From: Caulobacter sp. 602-1
GTDB lineage: Bacteria > Pseudomonadota > Alphaproteobacteria > Caulobacterales > Caulobacteraceae
Assembly: GCF_003931565.1 (NCBI RefSeq)
Contig: NZ_RRYI01000005.1
Coordinates: forward strand, 1-64,000
Direction of reading: 5' to 3'
Length of the DNA stretch: 64,000 bases
Each line of letters starts with the position of its first letter. Positions within the stretch are counted from its first letter, which is position 1. Below are positions 51,023 through 60,825 of the stretch, in pieces. A model generated the notes under the pieces. That model worked only from the letters and a program-made list of their open reading frames with translations. It made no database searches and was not told where the DNA came from. The position numbers and the translations under genes were made by a program.

Positions 51023-52063
51023 TTAGTCCTTCGGCATCGGCATGGCCGGCAGGGCGGTCGCCTTGGTCTTCATCTGGGCGTGCGCCGCCGGCGGCAGCGG
51101 GATCAGACCGCGGCCTTGCAGGTAGCCGCCGCGACCCGTGGCGGAGTCCGACACGAACTCGGCGACGAACTCCTTCAGGCCCGGCGTCACGCCGACCTGC
51201 GACTTCTTCACGTAGATGTAGAGCGAGCGCGACAGCGGATACTGGCCGCTGGCGATCGCGGCCGGCGTGGGCTTCACGCCGTTGATCGCGGCGCCCTTGA
51301 TGCGCGAGGCGTTCTCTTCCAGGAACGAGAAGCCGAACACGCCCAGGGCGTTCGGGGTCTTCTCGATGGTGCCGACGATGGCGTTGTCGTTCTCGCCCGC
51401 GTCGACCCAGCCGCCGTCGGTGCGCGTCGGCGAGACGATGGCCTTGAACTTCTTCTCGTCCGACTTCTTCAGCGCGGCCAGGAACGGGATCTTCGACGCG
51501 CCGCCTTCCATGGCCAGCTCGACGAAGGCGTCACGGGTGCCCGAGGTCGGCGGCGGCCCATAGACCAGAATACGGTTGGCCGGCAGGGCGGGGTTGACGT
51601 CCTTCCAGGTCTTGTAGGGGTTCTTGACGGTCGCGTTACCCTTCGCGCTCTGGTCGGCCAGGCCCATATAGAGCTGCTCGAGCTTGAAGTTATAGTCCGG
51701 CGACTTCTTGTCGACGGCCACGACGATGCCGTCGAAGCCGATCTTGATCTCGACGATGTCCTTCACGCCGGCCTTCTGGCAGGCTTGGAACTCGGACTTC
51801 TTCATCGGGCGCGAGGCGTTGGCGATGTCGGGGAACTTCTCGCCGGCGCCGCCGCAGAACATCTTGATGCCGCCGCCGGTGCCCAGGCTTTCGACCTTGG
51901 GCGACTTCTTGCCGGTCTTCTTGGAGAAGTTCTCGGCGACGCGGGTGGAGAACGGGAACACGGTCGAGGAGCCGGCGGCCCAGACATAGTCGCGGGCGGC
52001 GTGCGCCTGGTCGGCGACCGCGAGCAGGGCGATCGTCGCGACCGCGCCAAGGAGCTTGTTCAT
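51023..52063 (-). CDS. pstS: Phosphate ABC transporter substrate-binding protein
   Basis: A 346-residue periplasmic protein with signal peptide MNKLLGAVATIALLAVADQAHA. The mature part has AAGSSTVFPFSTRVAE, SLGTGGGIKMFCGG and GPPPTSGTRDAF, the phosphate-binding loops of the PstS/SphX group. The ATG at 52063 has AGGAT 8 bp upstream. No pstCAB genes are adjacent, as in C. crescentus, where pstS is separate and strongly induced on phosphate starvation. A degenerate PhoB-like site lies upstream. Confidence 0.92.
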   Translation of the reverse strand: MNKLLGAVATIALLAVADQAHAARDYVWAAGSSTVFPFSTRVAENFSKKTGKKSPKVESLGTGGGIKMFCGGAGEKFPDIANASRPMKKSEFQACQKAGVKDIVEIKIGFDGIVVAVDKKSPDYNFKLEQLYMGLADQSAKGNATVKNPYKTWKDVNPALPANRILVYGPPPTSGTRDAFVELAMEGGASKIPFLAALKKSDEKKFKAIVSPTRTDGGWVDAGENDNAIVGTIEKTPNALGVFGFSFLEENASRIKGAAINGVKPTPAAIASGQYPLSRSLYIYVKKSQVGVTPGLKEFVAEFVSDSATGRGGYLQGRGLIPLPPAAHAQMKTKATALPAMPMPKD

Positions 52064-52125
52064 GTCGTCAAATCCTGTGTGGTCCGGAGGACGGGGGGAC
52101 CCTGCCGGAGCAATGCAAGGGCTTT

Positions 52126-52144
52126 TGTCACGGTTCCGCGACAG
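52126..52144 (-). promoter_or_regulatory. Possible Pho box upstream of pstS
   Basis: On the minus strand CTGTCGCGGAACCGTGACA shows two CTGTCAT-like halves 11 bp apart, the first good and the second weak, 63 bp before the pstS start. The location and gene make PhoB control likely, but the match is imperfect. Confidence 0.4.
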
Positions 52145-52241
52145 TTTTACGACGTAGCGTCCGTGGGCTGACAATTGTGTCGGGATTTAGCCCTTGGGCA
52201 AGGGCGTCATGCTCTCAGGCGCGACCAACCCACGGCAGTCC

Positions 52242-53624
52242 TCAGGGAGCCGGGGTCCAGCCGCCGCCCAGGGCGCGGGCCAGGTCGATGGCGGCGACCG
52301 CGCGGGCCTCGCGGGCCTGGATCACCGCCTGGTCGGCGGCCAGCAGGCCGCGCTCGGCGTCGATCTGCTCCAGGTACGAGGCGTAGCCGGCGCGGTAGCG
52401 GTCTTTGGCGCGGCGGGCGGCCTCGGCGATGGCGGCGCGCTGGGCGGCGATCTCGGTCTCCTGGCGTTGCAGGGCGTCGACGGCGCGCAGGGCGGTTTCC
52501 GTCTCGGCGAAGGCGTTCAGGACGACGCCGCGATAGCTGGCCGCCGCCTGGGCCTTGCGAGCCTCCGAGGCCTGGACCTGAGCCTTCAGCCGGCCGCCGT
52601 TGAAGATCGGCTGGGCCAGGCCCGCCCCGATGGTCCACAGCGCCACCGGATCGGGCAGGGCGTCGGTGAACACCCGGTCGGCCGAGACTGACAGGCGCAG
52701 TTGCGGCAGCAGCTGGGCGCGCGAGGCGGCCAGGCTGGCGTCGGCGGCGATCAGGCTGTCCTGAGCTTGAGCGATGTCCGGCCGGTGGGCCAGCAGGCTC
52801 GCGGGGGCCTCGACGGGGATCGGCGTCTTCAGCAGGGCGAGAAGGTCATCGCCGCGCGCGACGGGGCCGGGCGGATCGCCGGTCAAGGCGCTGACAGAGG
52901 CTTCCAGGCGGGCGATGGCCAGCTCGAGAGCCGGAATCTGGCGGCGGACCCCGGCCAGCTCGGCCTGGGCCTGGTCGCGTTCCAGCTTGGTGGAGTAGCC
53001 GGCGCCTTCGCGGCGCGCGATCACGCGCAGCCCGGCTTCGCGGGCGGCGATGGTCTGCCGGGCGACGGTCAGTTGGCCATCCAGCGACAGCAGGCCCACA
53101 TAGGCCCGCGCCACGGTGGCGGCGACGGCCAGGCGGACGCTGTCGCGGGCGGCGGCGCTGGCCTGCAAACTGGCCCGGCCGGCGGCGTCCAGATCGCGCA
53201 CCCGGCCCCACAGGTCCACTTCGTAGGCGACGCGCAGGCCGACCTGTTCGGCGGTCGACTCGTAGGACCTGCCAAAGGCGTCCAGCTGGCGCGAGCCCTG
53301 CAGGCCGGCCACGGCGTCGACGGTGGGCAGCAGGGCCGAATGGGCGGCGCGGGACAGGGCGCGGGCCTCGTCGACCCGAGCCGTGGCCAGGGCGATGTCG
53401 GCGTTGCGGGCAAGGGCCTTGTCGACCAGGGCGTTCAGATGCGCGTCGCCCAGCAGTGTCCACCAGTCGGCGGCGAGCGCGCCCTGAGCGCCTTGGGAAT
53501 TTGGCGGCGCGGTCCGCCAGGCGGCCGGCGGCGGAACGGGCGAAGCCGGACGCTCGGGCGCGGCGGTGGTCGCGCAGGCCGACAGCGCCGCGCCAACCAG
53601 CAGCAGGGGCAGCGAGCGGCGCAT
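52242..53624 (-). CDS. Outer-membrane efflux lipoprotein, NodT/OprM family
   Basis: A 460-residue TolC-like outer-membrane channel. Signal peptide with lipobox LSAC (Cys ~17), ADWWTLLGDAHLNALVDKAL at the start of the helical barrel, YEVDLWGRVRDLDAAGRAS, and HRPDIAQAQDSLIAADASLAA in the second repeat. It is last in a three-gene operon; its start overlaps the membrane-fusion gene stop by one base (TGATG). Confidence 0.93.
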   Translation of the reverse strand: MRRSLPLLLVGAALSACATTAAPERPASPVPPPAAWRTAPPNSQGAQGALAADWWTLLGDAHLNALVDKALARNADIALATARVDEARALSRAAHSALLPTVDAVAGLQGSRQLDAFGRSYESTAEQVGLRVAYEVDLWGRVRDLDAAGRASLQASAAARDSVRLAVAATVARAYVGLLSLDGQLTVARQTIAAREAGLRVIARREGAGYSTKLERDQAQAELAGVRRQIPALELAIARLEASVSALTGDPPGPVARGDDLLALLKTPIPVEAPASLLAHRPDIAQAQDSLIAADASLAASRAQLLPQLRLSVSADRVFTDALPDPVALWTIGAGLAQPIFNGGRLKAQVQASEARKAQAAASYRGVVLNAFAETETALRAVDALQRQETEIAAQRAAIAEAARRAKDRYRAGYASYLEQIDAERGLLAADQAVIQAREARAVAAIDLARALGGGWTPAP

Positions 53625-54721
53625 CAGCGACCGCCCTTGGTGTCGACCTTGGTCACCACCGACATGCCCGGCCGCAGGCGGGCGGCCAGGGGCTGGTTCG
53701 GGCTGATGGCGATCTTGACCGGGATGCGCTGGGCGACCTTGACGAAGTTGCCGGTGGCGTTTTCGGGCTTCAGCACCGCGAACTCCGAGCCGGTGGCCGG
53801 GGCCAGATCCTCGACCACGCCGCGCAGCTTCTTCTTGCCCAGGGCGTCGACGGTGAAGGTCACCGGCTGTCCGACGGCCATGTGGGCGGTCTGGGCTTCC
53901 TTGTAGTTGGCCGTCACCCACAGGCGGGCGGGGACCAGGGCCAGCAGCTGCGTTCCCGCCGAGACGTATTGGCCCAGCCGCACCGAGACTTCGCCCAGCT
54001 GGCCGTCGCGCGGGGCGCGGATGACGGTGTTGTCGAGATCGATCTGGGCCAAGCGCAGGGCGGCGCGGGCGGCTTCGACGGCGGCCCTCAGGCCATCGCG
54101 GGAGACGGCGACCGAGCGGATGTCCTGGCGGGCGATCTCGCCGCCGGCGGCGGTCTGGCGCACGGCCGCCTCGGTCTGGCGCAGGGTGGCTACGGCCTGG
54201 TCGCGTTCGCGCAGCGACACAGAGCCGTCCGAGGCCAGGTCGTTGATGCGGGCCAGGTCGGCGCGGGCCCGGGCGGCCTGGGCCTGGGCCGAGGCCTGCT
54301 CGGCCTCGCGGCCCAGGAGCGCGGCGGCCCGGGCCCGCTGGGCCTGGTCGGCGTTGGCCAGATCGGCCTCGCGGGCGGCAAGGGTCGCCTTGGCCTGCTC
54401 GACGCGGGCCCGGTAGATGCGGTCGTCGATGCGGGCCAGCACCTGGCCCCGCTTGACGTGTTCGAAGTCCTGCACGGCCACCTCGACGACATAGCCGTTG
54501 ACCTGCGGCGCCATCACCGTGACCTGGCCCCGGACATAGGCGTTCTCGGTCACCTGCAGCGTGGTGACGAATGGGGGCAGCCGCCAGACGAACAGGATGA
54601 CCAGCACGGCCGCGACGGCGGCGGTGACGGCGATGGCCAGGGTCCCCGGGCTGACGCGGGGCGGGTGGCGCAGAGCCTCGGCCGCTTCAGGCGAGGGAGC
54701 GGGAGCGGCGGCGTCGGTCAT
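53624..54721 (-). CDS. Membrane fusion (periplasmic adaptor) protein, HlyD/EmrA family
   Basis: A 365-residue adaptor: one N-terminal membrane helix (~26-46), the lipoyl half-motifs VTVMAPQVNGYVVEVAV and VIRAPRDGQLGEVSV around a long Ala-rich coiled coil (~105-215), then the beta-barrel domain. It links the inner-membrane EmrB-like pump to the NodT-type channel. ATGA overlap with the upstream pump gene. Confidence 0.92.
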   Translation of the reverse strand: MTDAAAPAPSPEAAEALRHPPRVSPGTLAIAVTAAVAAVLVILFVWRLPPFVTTLQVTENAYVRGQVTVMAPQVNGYVVEVAVQDFEHVKRGQVLARIDDRIYRARVEQAKATLAAREADLANADQAQRARAAALLGREAEQASAQAQAARARADLARINDLASDGSVSLRERDQAVATLRQTEAAVRQTAAGGEIARQDIRSVAVSRDGLRAAVEAARAALRLAQIDLDNTVIRAPRDGQLGEVSVRLGQYVSAGTQLLALVPARLWVTANYKEAQTAHMAVGQPVTFTVDALGKKKLRGVVEDLAPATGSEFAVLKPENATGNFVKVAQRIPVKIAISPNQPLAARLRPGMSVVTKVDTKGGR

Positions 54722-56304
54722 TGAGCGGCCCTTTGCGCGGCTTTCATCTTGGCGATGGCGCGGAGCGTGAAGATCGCAGTGCCGATCAGGGTCAGCATGG
54801 CGATGACGAGGAGGAGCAGGAAAAGGTCGTTATAGGCCAGGATGCCGGCCTCGCGCGTCGCCTGGCCGGCGACCGCGGCGACCGCCACGGGGCCGGTCCG
54901 CAGGCGGTCGGCGACGAACGGGATCGAGGCGTCCAGCTGGCCGACCAGGTGGGCGTAGTGGAACCGCATCCGGTCGTACTGGAAGGTCTGGGACAGGGCG
55001 GTGGCGAACAGCGCGCCCAGGTTCTGGGCGACGCTGAACGAGACGATCAGGGTGGGGAACGAGCGCCAGCCGCGCTGCAGCACCTGGACGAAACCGATCA
55101 GCAGGGTGGGCGCCAGGACGAGGGCCGTGGCGAAACCCAGCATGGCCTGGCTGACATACAGCTGGGCCGGGCGGGTCAGGTCGTTGGAATGGCTGTCGAG
55201 AAAGGCGGCCGCGCCGATCAGCACCACGGCGATCATGATCTGGAAGAGCACGGTCTGCGGCGTGATCGTCAGGGCGCCGACGATCGCGCCGGCCAGGGTG
55301 GCCAGCATGATCACGAAATATAGGCTCCGGGTCTGTTCTTGGCCCATGCCGAGCACTGCCAGGAGACCGGCGGCCCCGCCGTTCTGCTCGACCAGCAACA
55401 CCCGGGTCAGGAAGGCGATGGCGATGAAGCCGAGGAAGTCCGGCGTGATCGCCCAGCGCAGGTCGAGCAGCGGATTGGTCCGATGCCACTCCAGCACCAG
55501 GGCGATGGTGATCAGCACGACCGCGACGGCCAGGGCCACGCCGATCCACGGGGCGGCGAACCACCATTCCAGCCGGCCCTGGCCCAGCACCGCGCAGATC
55601 AGGGCCAGGCCGACGGCCATCAGCGGATAGGTGACGAAGTCGGCCCATTCGAACACCTTCAGCCGCTCCGACGGCGGCAGGCGCAGCGCCAGCACGGCGG
55701 CCAGGGTGGCCAGCACCATCGCCAGCTCGATCAGGTAGAGCGTCCGCCACTGACCCAGCTCCAGGACGTCCGGCGAGAAGCAGCGGGCCAGGGGCGTGGC
55801 GACCAGCGGCAGGCCGAAGGCCAGCACGAAGGCCGCCAGGCGCTTGGGCTGGGGCAGGGCCTGCAGCATGTAGAAGACCGCCAGGGTGGTCAGGGGCGCG
55901 GCCGCGACGCCGCTGGCCGCGCGCACGACCAGGGCCGAGGCGAAGTCGTTGACGAACAGGTGGGCCACGACCGCGGCCAGATACGTCCCCAGCGCCAGCT
56001 GAACGAACAGGCGCAGGCCGTACTGCTGGCGGAACTTGACCAGCAGCAGGTTCATCGAGATCGACGTCATCACATAGGCGGTGGGCAGCCAGGAGACCTG
56101 GGCCGGATCCAGCCCCAGCGCGCCTTGGAGGGCGGGGAGGTTGACCGTGATCAGCGCCGTGCCCATGGCGCTGGTGAAGGCCAGCAGCAGGCCGACGCAG
56201 CCATAGGCGATACGGACGCGCCGGGAAAAGTCGGGCGTCGCCGGCGAGCCGGGAAACAGGGGCCGCTCATGGGGCTGCAGGCTGTCGATACCGGGATGAC
56301 TCAT
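54718..56304 (-). CDS. MFS drug efflux pump, DHA2 (EmrB-like) family
   Basis: A 528-residue inner-membrane protein with about 14 hydrophobic segments. MGTALITVNLPALQGALGLDPAQVSWLPTAYV is the DHA2 N-terminal signature (a diverged motif after helix 1). It starts at ATG 56304 with AAGGA 7 bp upstream. It is first in a pump-adaptor-channel operon that would export toxic compounds across both membranes. The substrate is unknown and no adjacent regulator is found. Confidence 0.92.
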   Translation of the reverse strand: MSHPGIDSLQPHERPLFPGSPATPDFSRRVRIAYGCVGLLLAFTSAMGTALITVNLPALQGALGLDPAQVSWLPTAYVMTSISMNLLLVKFRQQYGLRLFVQLALGTYLAAVVAHLFVNDFASALVVRAASGVAAAPLTTLAVFYMLQALPQPKRLAAFVLAFGLPLVATPLARCFSPDVLELGQWRTLYLIELAMVLATLAAVLALRLPPSERLKVFEWADFVTYPLMAVGLALICAVLGQGRLEWWFAAPWIGVALAVAVVLITIALVLEWHRTNPLLDLRWAITPDFLGFIAIAFLTRVLLVEQNGGAAGLLAVLGMGQEQTRSLYFVIMLATLAGAIVGALTITPQTVLFQIMIAVVLIGAAAFLDSHSNDLTRPAQLYVSQAMLGFATALVLAPTLLIGFVQVLQRGWRSFPTLIVSFSVAQNLGALFATALSQTFQYDRMRFHYAHLVGQLDASIPFVADRLRTGPVAVAAVAGQATREAGILAYNDLFLLLLVIAMLTLIGTAIFTLRAIAKMKAAQRAAQ

Positions 56305-56537
56305 GCCACCGTCCTTGCCGGCCAAGCTGTAACGCGCGAGCGCGGCTTGGGCGAGGGGCCGGGAAGCGGGGTGGGCGAACGCCGTGTCATGGGGCCGGCT
56401 TAAAGGGCGTTCGGCGCGCATCGCTTGAACAAATCAATCGCCGTCTAGGCTGGAACCGATTCCTTCCGCGCGAGGGGCCGCCTCGTCGCGCGAAAAACTT
56501 TCGCGGAGATCGGTGTGCGTTCGGGGGCGTTGTGCGT

Positions 56538-56560
56538 CATGACTGTCGTGAGCAGTCATG
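56538..56560. promoter_or_regulatory. Perfect palindrome over the sigma-factor start codon
   Basis: CATGACTG (56538-56545), 7-nt loop, CAGTCATG (56553-56560): a perfect 8-bp inverted repeat that includes the ATG at 56539. As RNA it could hide the start codon; as DNA it could be an operator. Confidence 0.45.
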
Positions 56561-57078
56561 AGGGTTTCGCCGTGCGGCAGGTCGCGCCACACGATCTCCG
56601 GGGGTTGGATCGGCGCTACAGGCCAGCGCTGATGGCCTTCTTCATGCGCCGCGCGGCGACGCACAGCGACGCCGAGGACATGACCCAGGAGCTGTTCGCC
56701 AAGCTGGCGCGGGTCGAGGACCCGGCCATGGAGAACGCCGACGCCTACATCTTCCAGATGGCGGCCAACCTGCTGCGCGACCGTCAGCGGCGCGAGCGGG
56801 TGCGGGCCAGCTATCGCGCCGCCGTTGCGGGCGAGGTCTTCGACCAGGAGCCGCTGGATCCGGCCCGTATCCTGCAGGGTCGCGAGGATCTGGGCGCGGT
56901 GCAACGGGCCCTGCGCGAGCTGCCCGACCGGACCCGCGCCATCTTCCTGCTCTACCGCCTGGAAGGCATGAAGCAGGCCGAGCTCGCCACGCTGTACGGC
57001 ATGACCACCAGCGGCGTGCAGAAACACATCCTCAAGGCCATGGGCCACCTGACGCGCAAGCTGAGGGCGGGCGAATGA
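56539..57078 (+). CDS. ECF sigma factor, FecI-like
   Basis: A 179-residue sigma-70 family factor of the extracytoplasmic group. Region 2 is DAEDMTQELFAKLARVED and region 4 is LRELPDRTRAIFLLYRLEGMKQAELATLYGMTTSGVQKHI. ATG 56539 is chosen; GTG 56515 would add 8 residues. Overlaps the FecR gene by ATGA. In FecIRA systems this sigma factor is activated when the receptor binds ligand, then transcribes the receptor gene. Confidence 0.92.
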   Translation: MTVVSSHEGFAVRQVAPHDLRGLDRRYRPALMAFFMRRAATHSDAEDMTQELFAKLARVEDPAMENADAYIFQMAANLLRDRQRRERVRASYRAAVAGEVFDQEPLDPARILQGREDLGAVQRALRELPDRTRAIFLLYRLEGMKQAELATLYGMTTSGVQKHILKAMGHLTRKLRAGE

Positions 57079-58163
57079 GCTCCCCCATGGACGACAAGAT
57101 GGATCAGGCCCTCGACCAAGCCGCCGAATGGTGCGTGCGGCTGTCGGAAGGCGAGCTGCCGCCGGCGGAGCAAGCCGCGCTGGACGCCTGGTTCGCCGCC
57201 GATCCGGAGCACCGCGAGTTGCTGGACGACGCCGTCGCCGCCTGGCGGGCGGTGGACGAGCAGGCCGCGCACCCCGGCATGATCGCCCTGCGCGGCGAGG
57301 CCCTCAACGACCTGCGCCGCGCCCAGCGCCGGCAATGGGCCCGCAAGCCCGGCCCGCGCGTCGCGATCTGGAGCGCCGCGGCCGCCGTGGTCGCCGCCGT
57401 CGCCCTGGGCGGGGGCCTGGCCTGGCGATCCAGCCTGCCGGACGTCTATCGCACCACCGAGGGCGAGCGGCGCATCGTCGAGCTGGCCGACGGCTCGCGC
57501 GTGTCGCTGGACGCCGCTACGGTGCTGAGGGTCCGCTACGACGGCGACCGCCGTCGGCTGTGGCTGGACCAGGGTCGGGCCAAGTTCGCGGTCGCCAAGG
57601 ATCCGCTGCGGCCGTTCTCGGTCGCGGCCGGCGGCAAGCTGGTGGTCGCCACCGGCACCACCTTCAGCGTCGAACGCGTCGCCGACCAGATGCGGGTGGT
57701 GCTCTACGAGGGCCACGTCGCGGTGCTGGACGGGGAGGGCGCGAAGGGGCGTCCGCCGCCGCTGCTGAGGGTCAATGGCGCGCCGACCGAGAAGTCGCTG
57801 ACGCCCGATCACGAGCTGGTCGCCCAGGTCAATTCCGAAGCCGCCTCGGTCGCTCCGGCCGACCCGAACCGCGCGGCCGCGTGGGAGAGCGGCCAGCTGG
57901 TCTTCCAGGACGAGCCGATGAGCCTCGCCGTCGAGCGGGTCAATCGCTACGCCCGCGAGAAGCTGCGGATCGGCGACCCCAGCGTGGCCAATCTGCGGAT
58001 CAGCGGCGTCTTCACCTCGGGCGACACCCGCGCCTTCGTCGACGGCGTCACCGCGGTGCTGCCCGTGCGGGCCGTCAGCGGCCAGGGCGGCGAGACCGTA
58101 TTGCGCGCGTTCCAGCGCCAGCCAAAAAACTTCACCGCCGGTGGTGAGTCCTCGGTGGAGTGA
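57075..58163 (+). CDS. FecR-family anti-sigma/transmembrane signal transducer
   Basis: A 362-residue inner-membrane protein. The cytoplasmic N-terminal domain has AAEWCVRLSEGELPPAEQAALDAWF (DUF4880-like); a membrane helix lies at ~98-116 (AAAAVVAAVALGGGLAW); the periplasmic FecR domain has RTTEGERRIVELADGSRVSLDAATVLRVRY. It receives the signal from the STN domain of the receptor encoded next and controls the ECF factor. ATGA overlap with the sigma gene. Confidence 0.93.
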   Translation: MSSPMDDKMDQALDQAAEWCVRLSEGELPPAEQAALDAWFAADPEHRELLDDAVAAWRAVDEQAAHPGMIALRGEALNDLRRAQRRQWARKPGPRVAIWSAAAAVVAAVALGGGLAWRSSLPDVYRTTEGERRIVELADGSRVSLDAATVLRVRYDGDRRRLWLDQGRAKFAVAKDPLRPFSVAAGGKLVVATGTTFSVERVADQMRVVLYEGHVAVLDGEGAKGRPPPLLRVNGAPTEKSLTPDHELVAQVNSEAASVAPADPNRAAAWESGQLVFQDEPMSLAVERVNRYAREKLRIGDPSVANLRISGVFTSGDTRAFVDGVTAVLPVRAVSGQGGETVLRAFQRQPKNFTAGGESSVE

Positions 58164-58221
58164 GGCGTCTAACTGACCAAAAGCGCCGATACACAGAACA
58201 AGCGGCGCGAGGGAGGGACGT

Positions 58222-60795
58222 ATGAGCAAGTCTTTCGAGCAACGCTGGCTGCTAGGCGCTTCGGCGGCCGTGCTGATGGTCCTGGCTGCGCCGGTCACGG
58301 CGCAGGCCCGCGTTGAACAAGCCCCGGAGCGGACTTTCGACATTCCGGCCCAGGACCTGTCGGGCGCCCTGCGCGCCTTCGGCCGGGCCTCGGGCAAGCA
58401 GCTGGCCTTCGACGAGAACCTGACGCGGGGCAAGCGCGCGCCGAAGCTGAAGGGCGCCTATTCGGCCGACGAGGGCCTGACGCGGCTGCTGGCCGGCTCG
58501 AACCTGGTGGCCCAGCCCACCGCCAGCGGCGTCTACGCCATTCGCGAGCGGCCGCTGCTGGTCTCGGCCAGCGCCGCCGGCCAGTCGGCCGCGCCGGCCG
58601 CCGCCGTAGAACAAAGCCGTCCGGAAGAGCCCGCCCAGGTCGAGGAGGTGATCGTGGTGGGCACGCCCGGCGGCGCCGGCATCGACAAGCTGTCGGCCAG
58701 CTTCGCCGTCACCACGGTCGGCGCCCAGGACATCCTCAAGGCCTCGCCCAAGAGCAGCGCCGAGCTGCTGAGCCTGGTGCCCGGCGTCTGGGTCGAGACC
58801 TCGGGCGGCGTGGCCGGGGCCAACGTCTTCGTGCGCGGCTTTCCCGCCACCGGCGACGCCGAATTCCTGACCATCCAGCTGCAGGGCGCGCCGATCTATC
58901 CGCCCTCGACCCTGTCGTTCCTGGAGAACTCGTCGATCTTCCGCGTCGACGAGACGATCTCGCGGATGGAGGCCCTGCGCGGCGGTCCCAACCCGATCTT
59001 CTCGAACGGCCAGCCGGGCCTGACCACCAACTTCATGCTCAAGGAAGGCGGAGAGGAGACCAAGGGCCTGATCAAGGCCACCACTTCCGACTACGGCCTG
59101 CGCCGCGTCGACGGGGTGATGAGCGGCAAGCTGGCCGACGACCTCTATTTCATGATGGGCGGCTACGTGACCCGCTCCCCCGGCGTGCGCGACACCCAGT
59201 TCGACAACGAGAAGGGCCAGCAGTTCACGGTCAACCTGACCAAGCGGCTGGAGCACGGCAAGGTCAATCTCTACGCCCGCTTCACCGACGACCACGGGGC
59301 CTGGTACCTGCCGTTCGCGGTCAATGTGCCCGGCATCGACAAGGGCGAATATACCCAACTGGGCGAGCTCTCGCGCCAGCAAACCCTGCAGGTCCACGCC
59401 GACGGCCGCACCCGCGACTTCGACCTGGCCGACGGCCGGGGCTGGAAGGGCTATGTGGCCGGCGGCAGCTTCGAGCACGATTTCGGCGAGGGCTGGACGG
59501 TGCGCGACCGCTTCAGCTTCACCAAGGGCGACGCCAACACCTATGGCCTGGTGCCCGACGGCGGGGCGGTGACGGCCGCCTCGGTGGCGACGGCGATCGG
59601 CGGCCCGGTCCGCACGCGCGGCGGGACGGCCCTGGGGACCGGCGACTACGTCCAGAACTGGGGCGCGTGGATCGTCGAGAAACAGATCCAGGCCTTCGTC
59701 AACGACTTCAGCGTCAACAAAACGCTCGGCGACCACTCGATCTCGGCCGGCTACTACGCCTCCAGCTTCTCGTCGGACGACTTCTGGACCATCGGCAACT
59801 TCAGGCCGATGCAGGTGAAGGCCAATGGCGACTATCTGGCCGCCAACGTCTCGTGCGCCAACCTGGCGACGGCGGGCAGCGGTTCGGGCTGCTGGGCCTA
59901 TGGTCTGCTGTCGAACGGCGACGGCAAGGTCAACGCCGTCTACCTGGCCGACAGCTGGCGGATCATCGAGCCCCTGCGCCTGGACGTCGGCGTGCGCCGC
60001 GAGAAGTTCGAGACCGACTATGTGGTCGACGACGGCAACGGCTATCCGGACGGCCTGGCCATCCGCACGGTCGACTACGAACAGTCCAAGACCTCGTACA
60101 CGGTCGGCCTGAACTATGACCTCAACGAAATGTCCGGCGTGTTCGCCCGCTACTCGAAGGGCTACAAGTTCCCCAGCTTCGACAACTTCCGCGAAAACCT
60201 GACCGACACCCTGAGCGTCAAGCAGTACGAGCTGGGCTACAAGCTGCGTTCGGGCCCGTTCGAGCTCTACGCCACCGGCTTCGCCAACACCTTTGACGGG
60301 GCCAAGTTCGCCGACGTCGGGGGCACGCTGGAGACCAACTCCAACAAGGCCCACGGCCTGGAGCTGGACGGCCGCTGGCGCTCGGACTTCGGCCTGTCGC
60401 TGGCCCTGAATGGCACCCTGCAGAAGACCGAGATCAAGAAATCCTCGATCCCCGGCAACCAGGGCAAGAGCGCCCAGCGCCAGCCCGACTGGCAGATCCG
60501 CTTCACGCCCAGCTACGACGTCCAGCTGGGGTCGGTGGCGACCACGTTCTACGGCACGGTCAGCGCGGTCGACGACCGCTGGGGCGACAACGCCAACACC
60601 CAGAAGCTCAAGGGCTACACCAAGGTCGACCTGGGCGCGATCTTCAATGTCGGCGACTTCAGCGTCCAGGTGGCCGCCGACAATCTGACCGACAGCCATG
60701 GCCTGACCGAGGGCGATCCGCGTTCCACCAGCGGCGCCAACGCCCGTCCGATCCTGGGCCGGTCGGTGAGGCTGTCGGTGGGGTACAACTTCTGA
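58222..60795 (+). CDS. TonB-dependent transducing receptor with STN domain (FecA-like)
   Basis: An 857-residue outer-membrane receptor. Signal peptide to ~28, then a secretin/TonB N-terminal (STN) domain (~38-113, FDIPAQDLSGALRAFGRASGKQ) that contacts FecR in the periplasm. The plug follows (VEEVIVVGTPGG to GLTTNFMLKEGG) and the barrel ends in VGYNF. The gene lies 58 bp after fecR and 79 bp before the trehalase gene, suggesting that the ligand is a trehalose-containing or related sugar rather than ferric citrate. Confidence 0.93.
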   Translation: MSKSFEQRWLLGASAAVLMVLAAPVTAQARVEQAPERTFDIPAQDLSGALRAFGRASGKQLAFDENLTRGKRAPKLKGAYSADEGLTRLLAGSNLVAQPTASGVYAIRERPLLVSASAAGQSAAPAAAVEQSRPEEPAQVEEVIVVGTPGGAGIDKLSASFAVTTVGAQDILKASPKSSAELLSLVPGVWVETSGGVAGANVFVRGFPATGDAEFLTIQLQGAPIYPPSTLSFLENSSIFRVDETISRMEALRGGPNPIFSNGQPGLTTNFMLKEGGEETKGLIKATTSDYGLRRVDGVMSGKLADDLYFMMGGYVTRSPGVRDTQFDNEKGQQFTVNLTKRLEHGKVNLYARFTDDHGAWYLPFAVNVPGIDKGEYTQLGELSRQQTLQVHADGRTRDFDLADGRGWKGYVAGGSFEHDFGEGWTVRDRFSFTKGDANTYGLVPDGGAVTAASVATAIGGPVRTRGGTALGTGDYVQNWGAWIVEKQIQAFVNDFSVNKTLGDHSISAGYYASSFSSDDFWTIGNFRPMQVKANGDYLAANVSCANLATAGSGSGCWAYGLLSNGDGKVNAVYLADSWRIIEPLRLDVGVRREKFETDYVVDDGNGYPDGLAIRTVDYEQSKTSYTVGLNYDLNEMSGVFARYSKGYKFPSFDNFRENLTDTLSVKQYELGYKLRSGPFELYATGFANTFDGAKFADVGGTLETNSNKAHGLELDGRWRSDFGLSLALNGTLQKTEIKKSSIPGNQGKSAQRQPDWQIRFTPSYDVQLGSVATTFYGTVSAVDDRWGDNANTQKLKGYTKVDLGAIFNVGDFSVQVAADNLTDSHGLTEGDPRSTSGANARPILGRSVRLSVGYNF

Positions 60796-60825
60796 TCCTC
60801 GTCCTTATCCCCTAAGACTCCCTGC

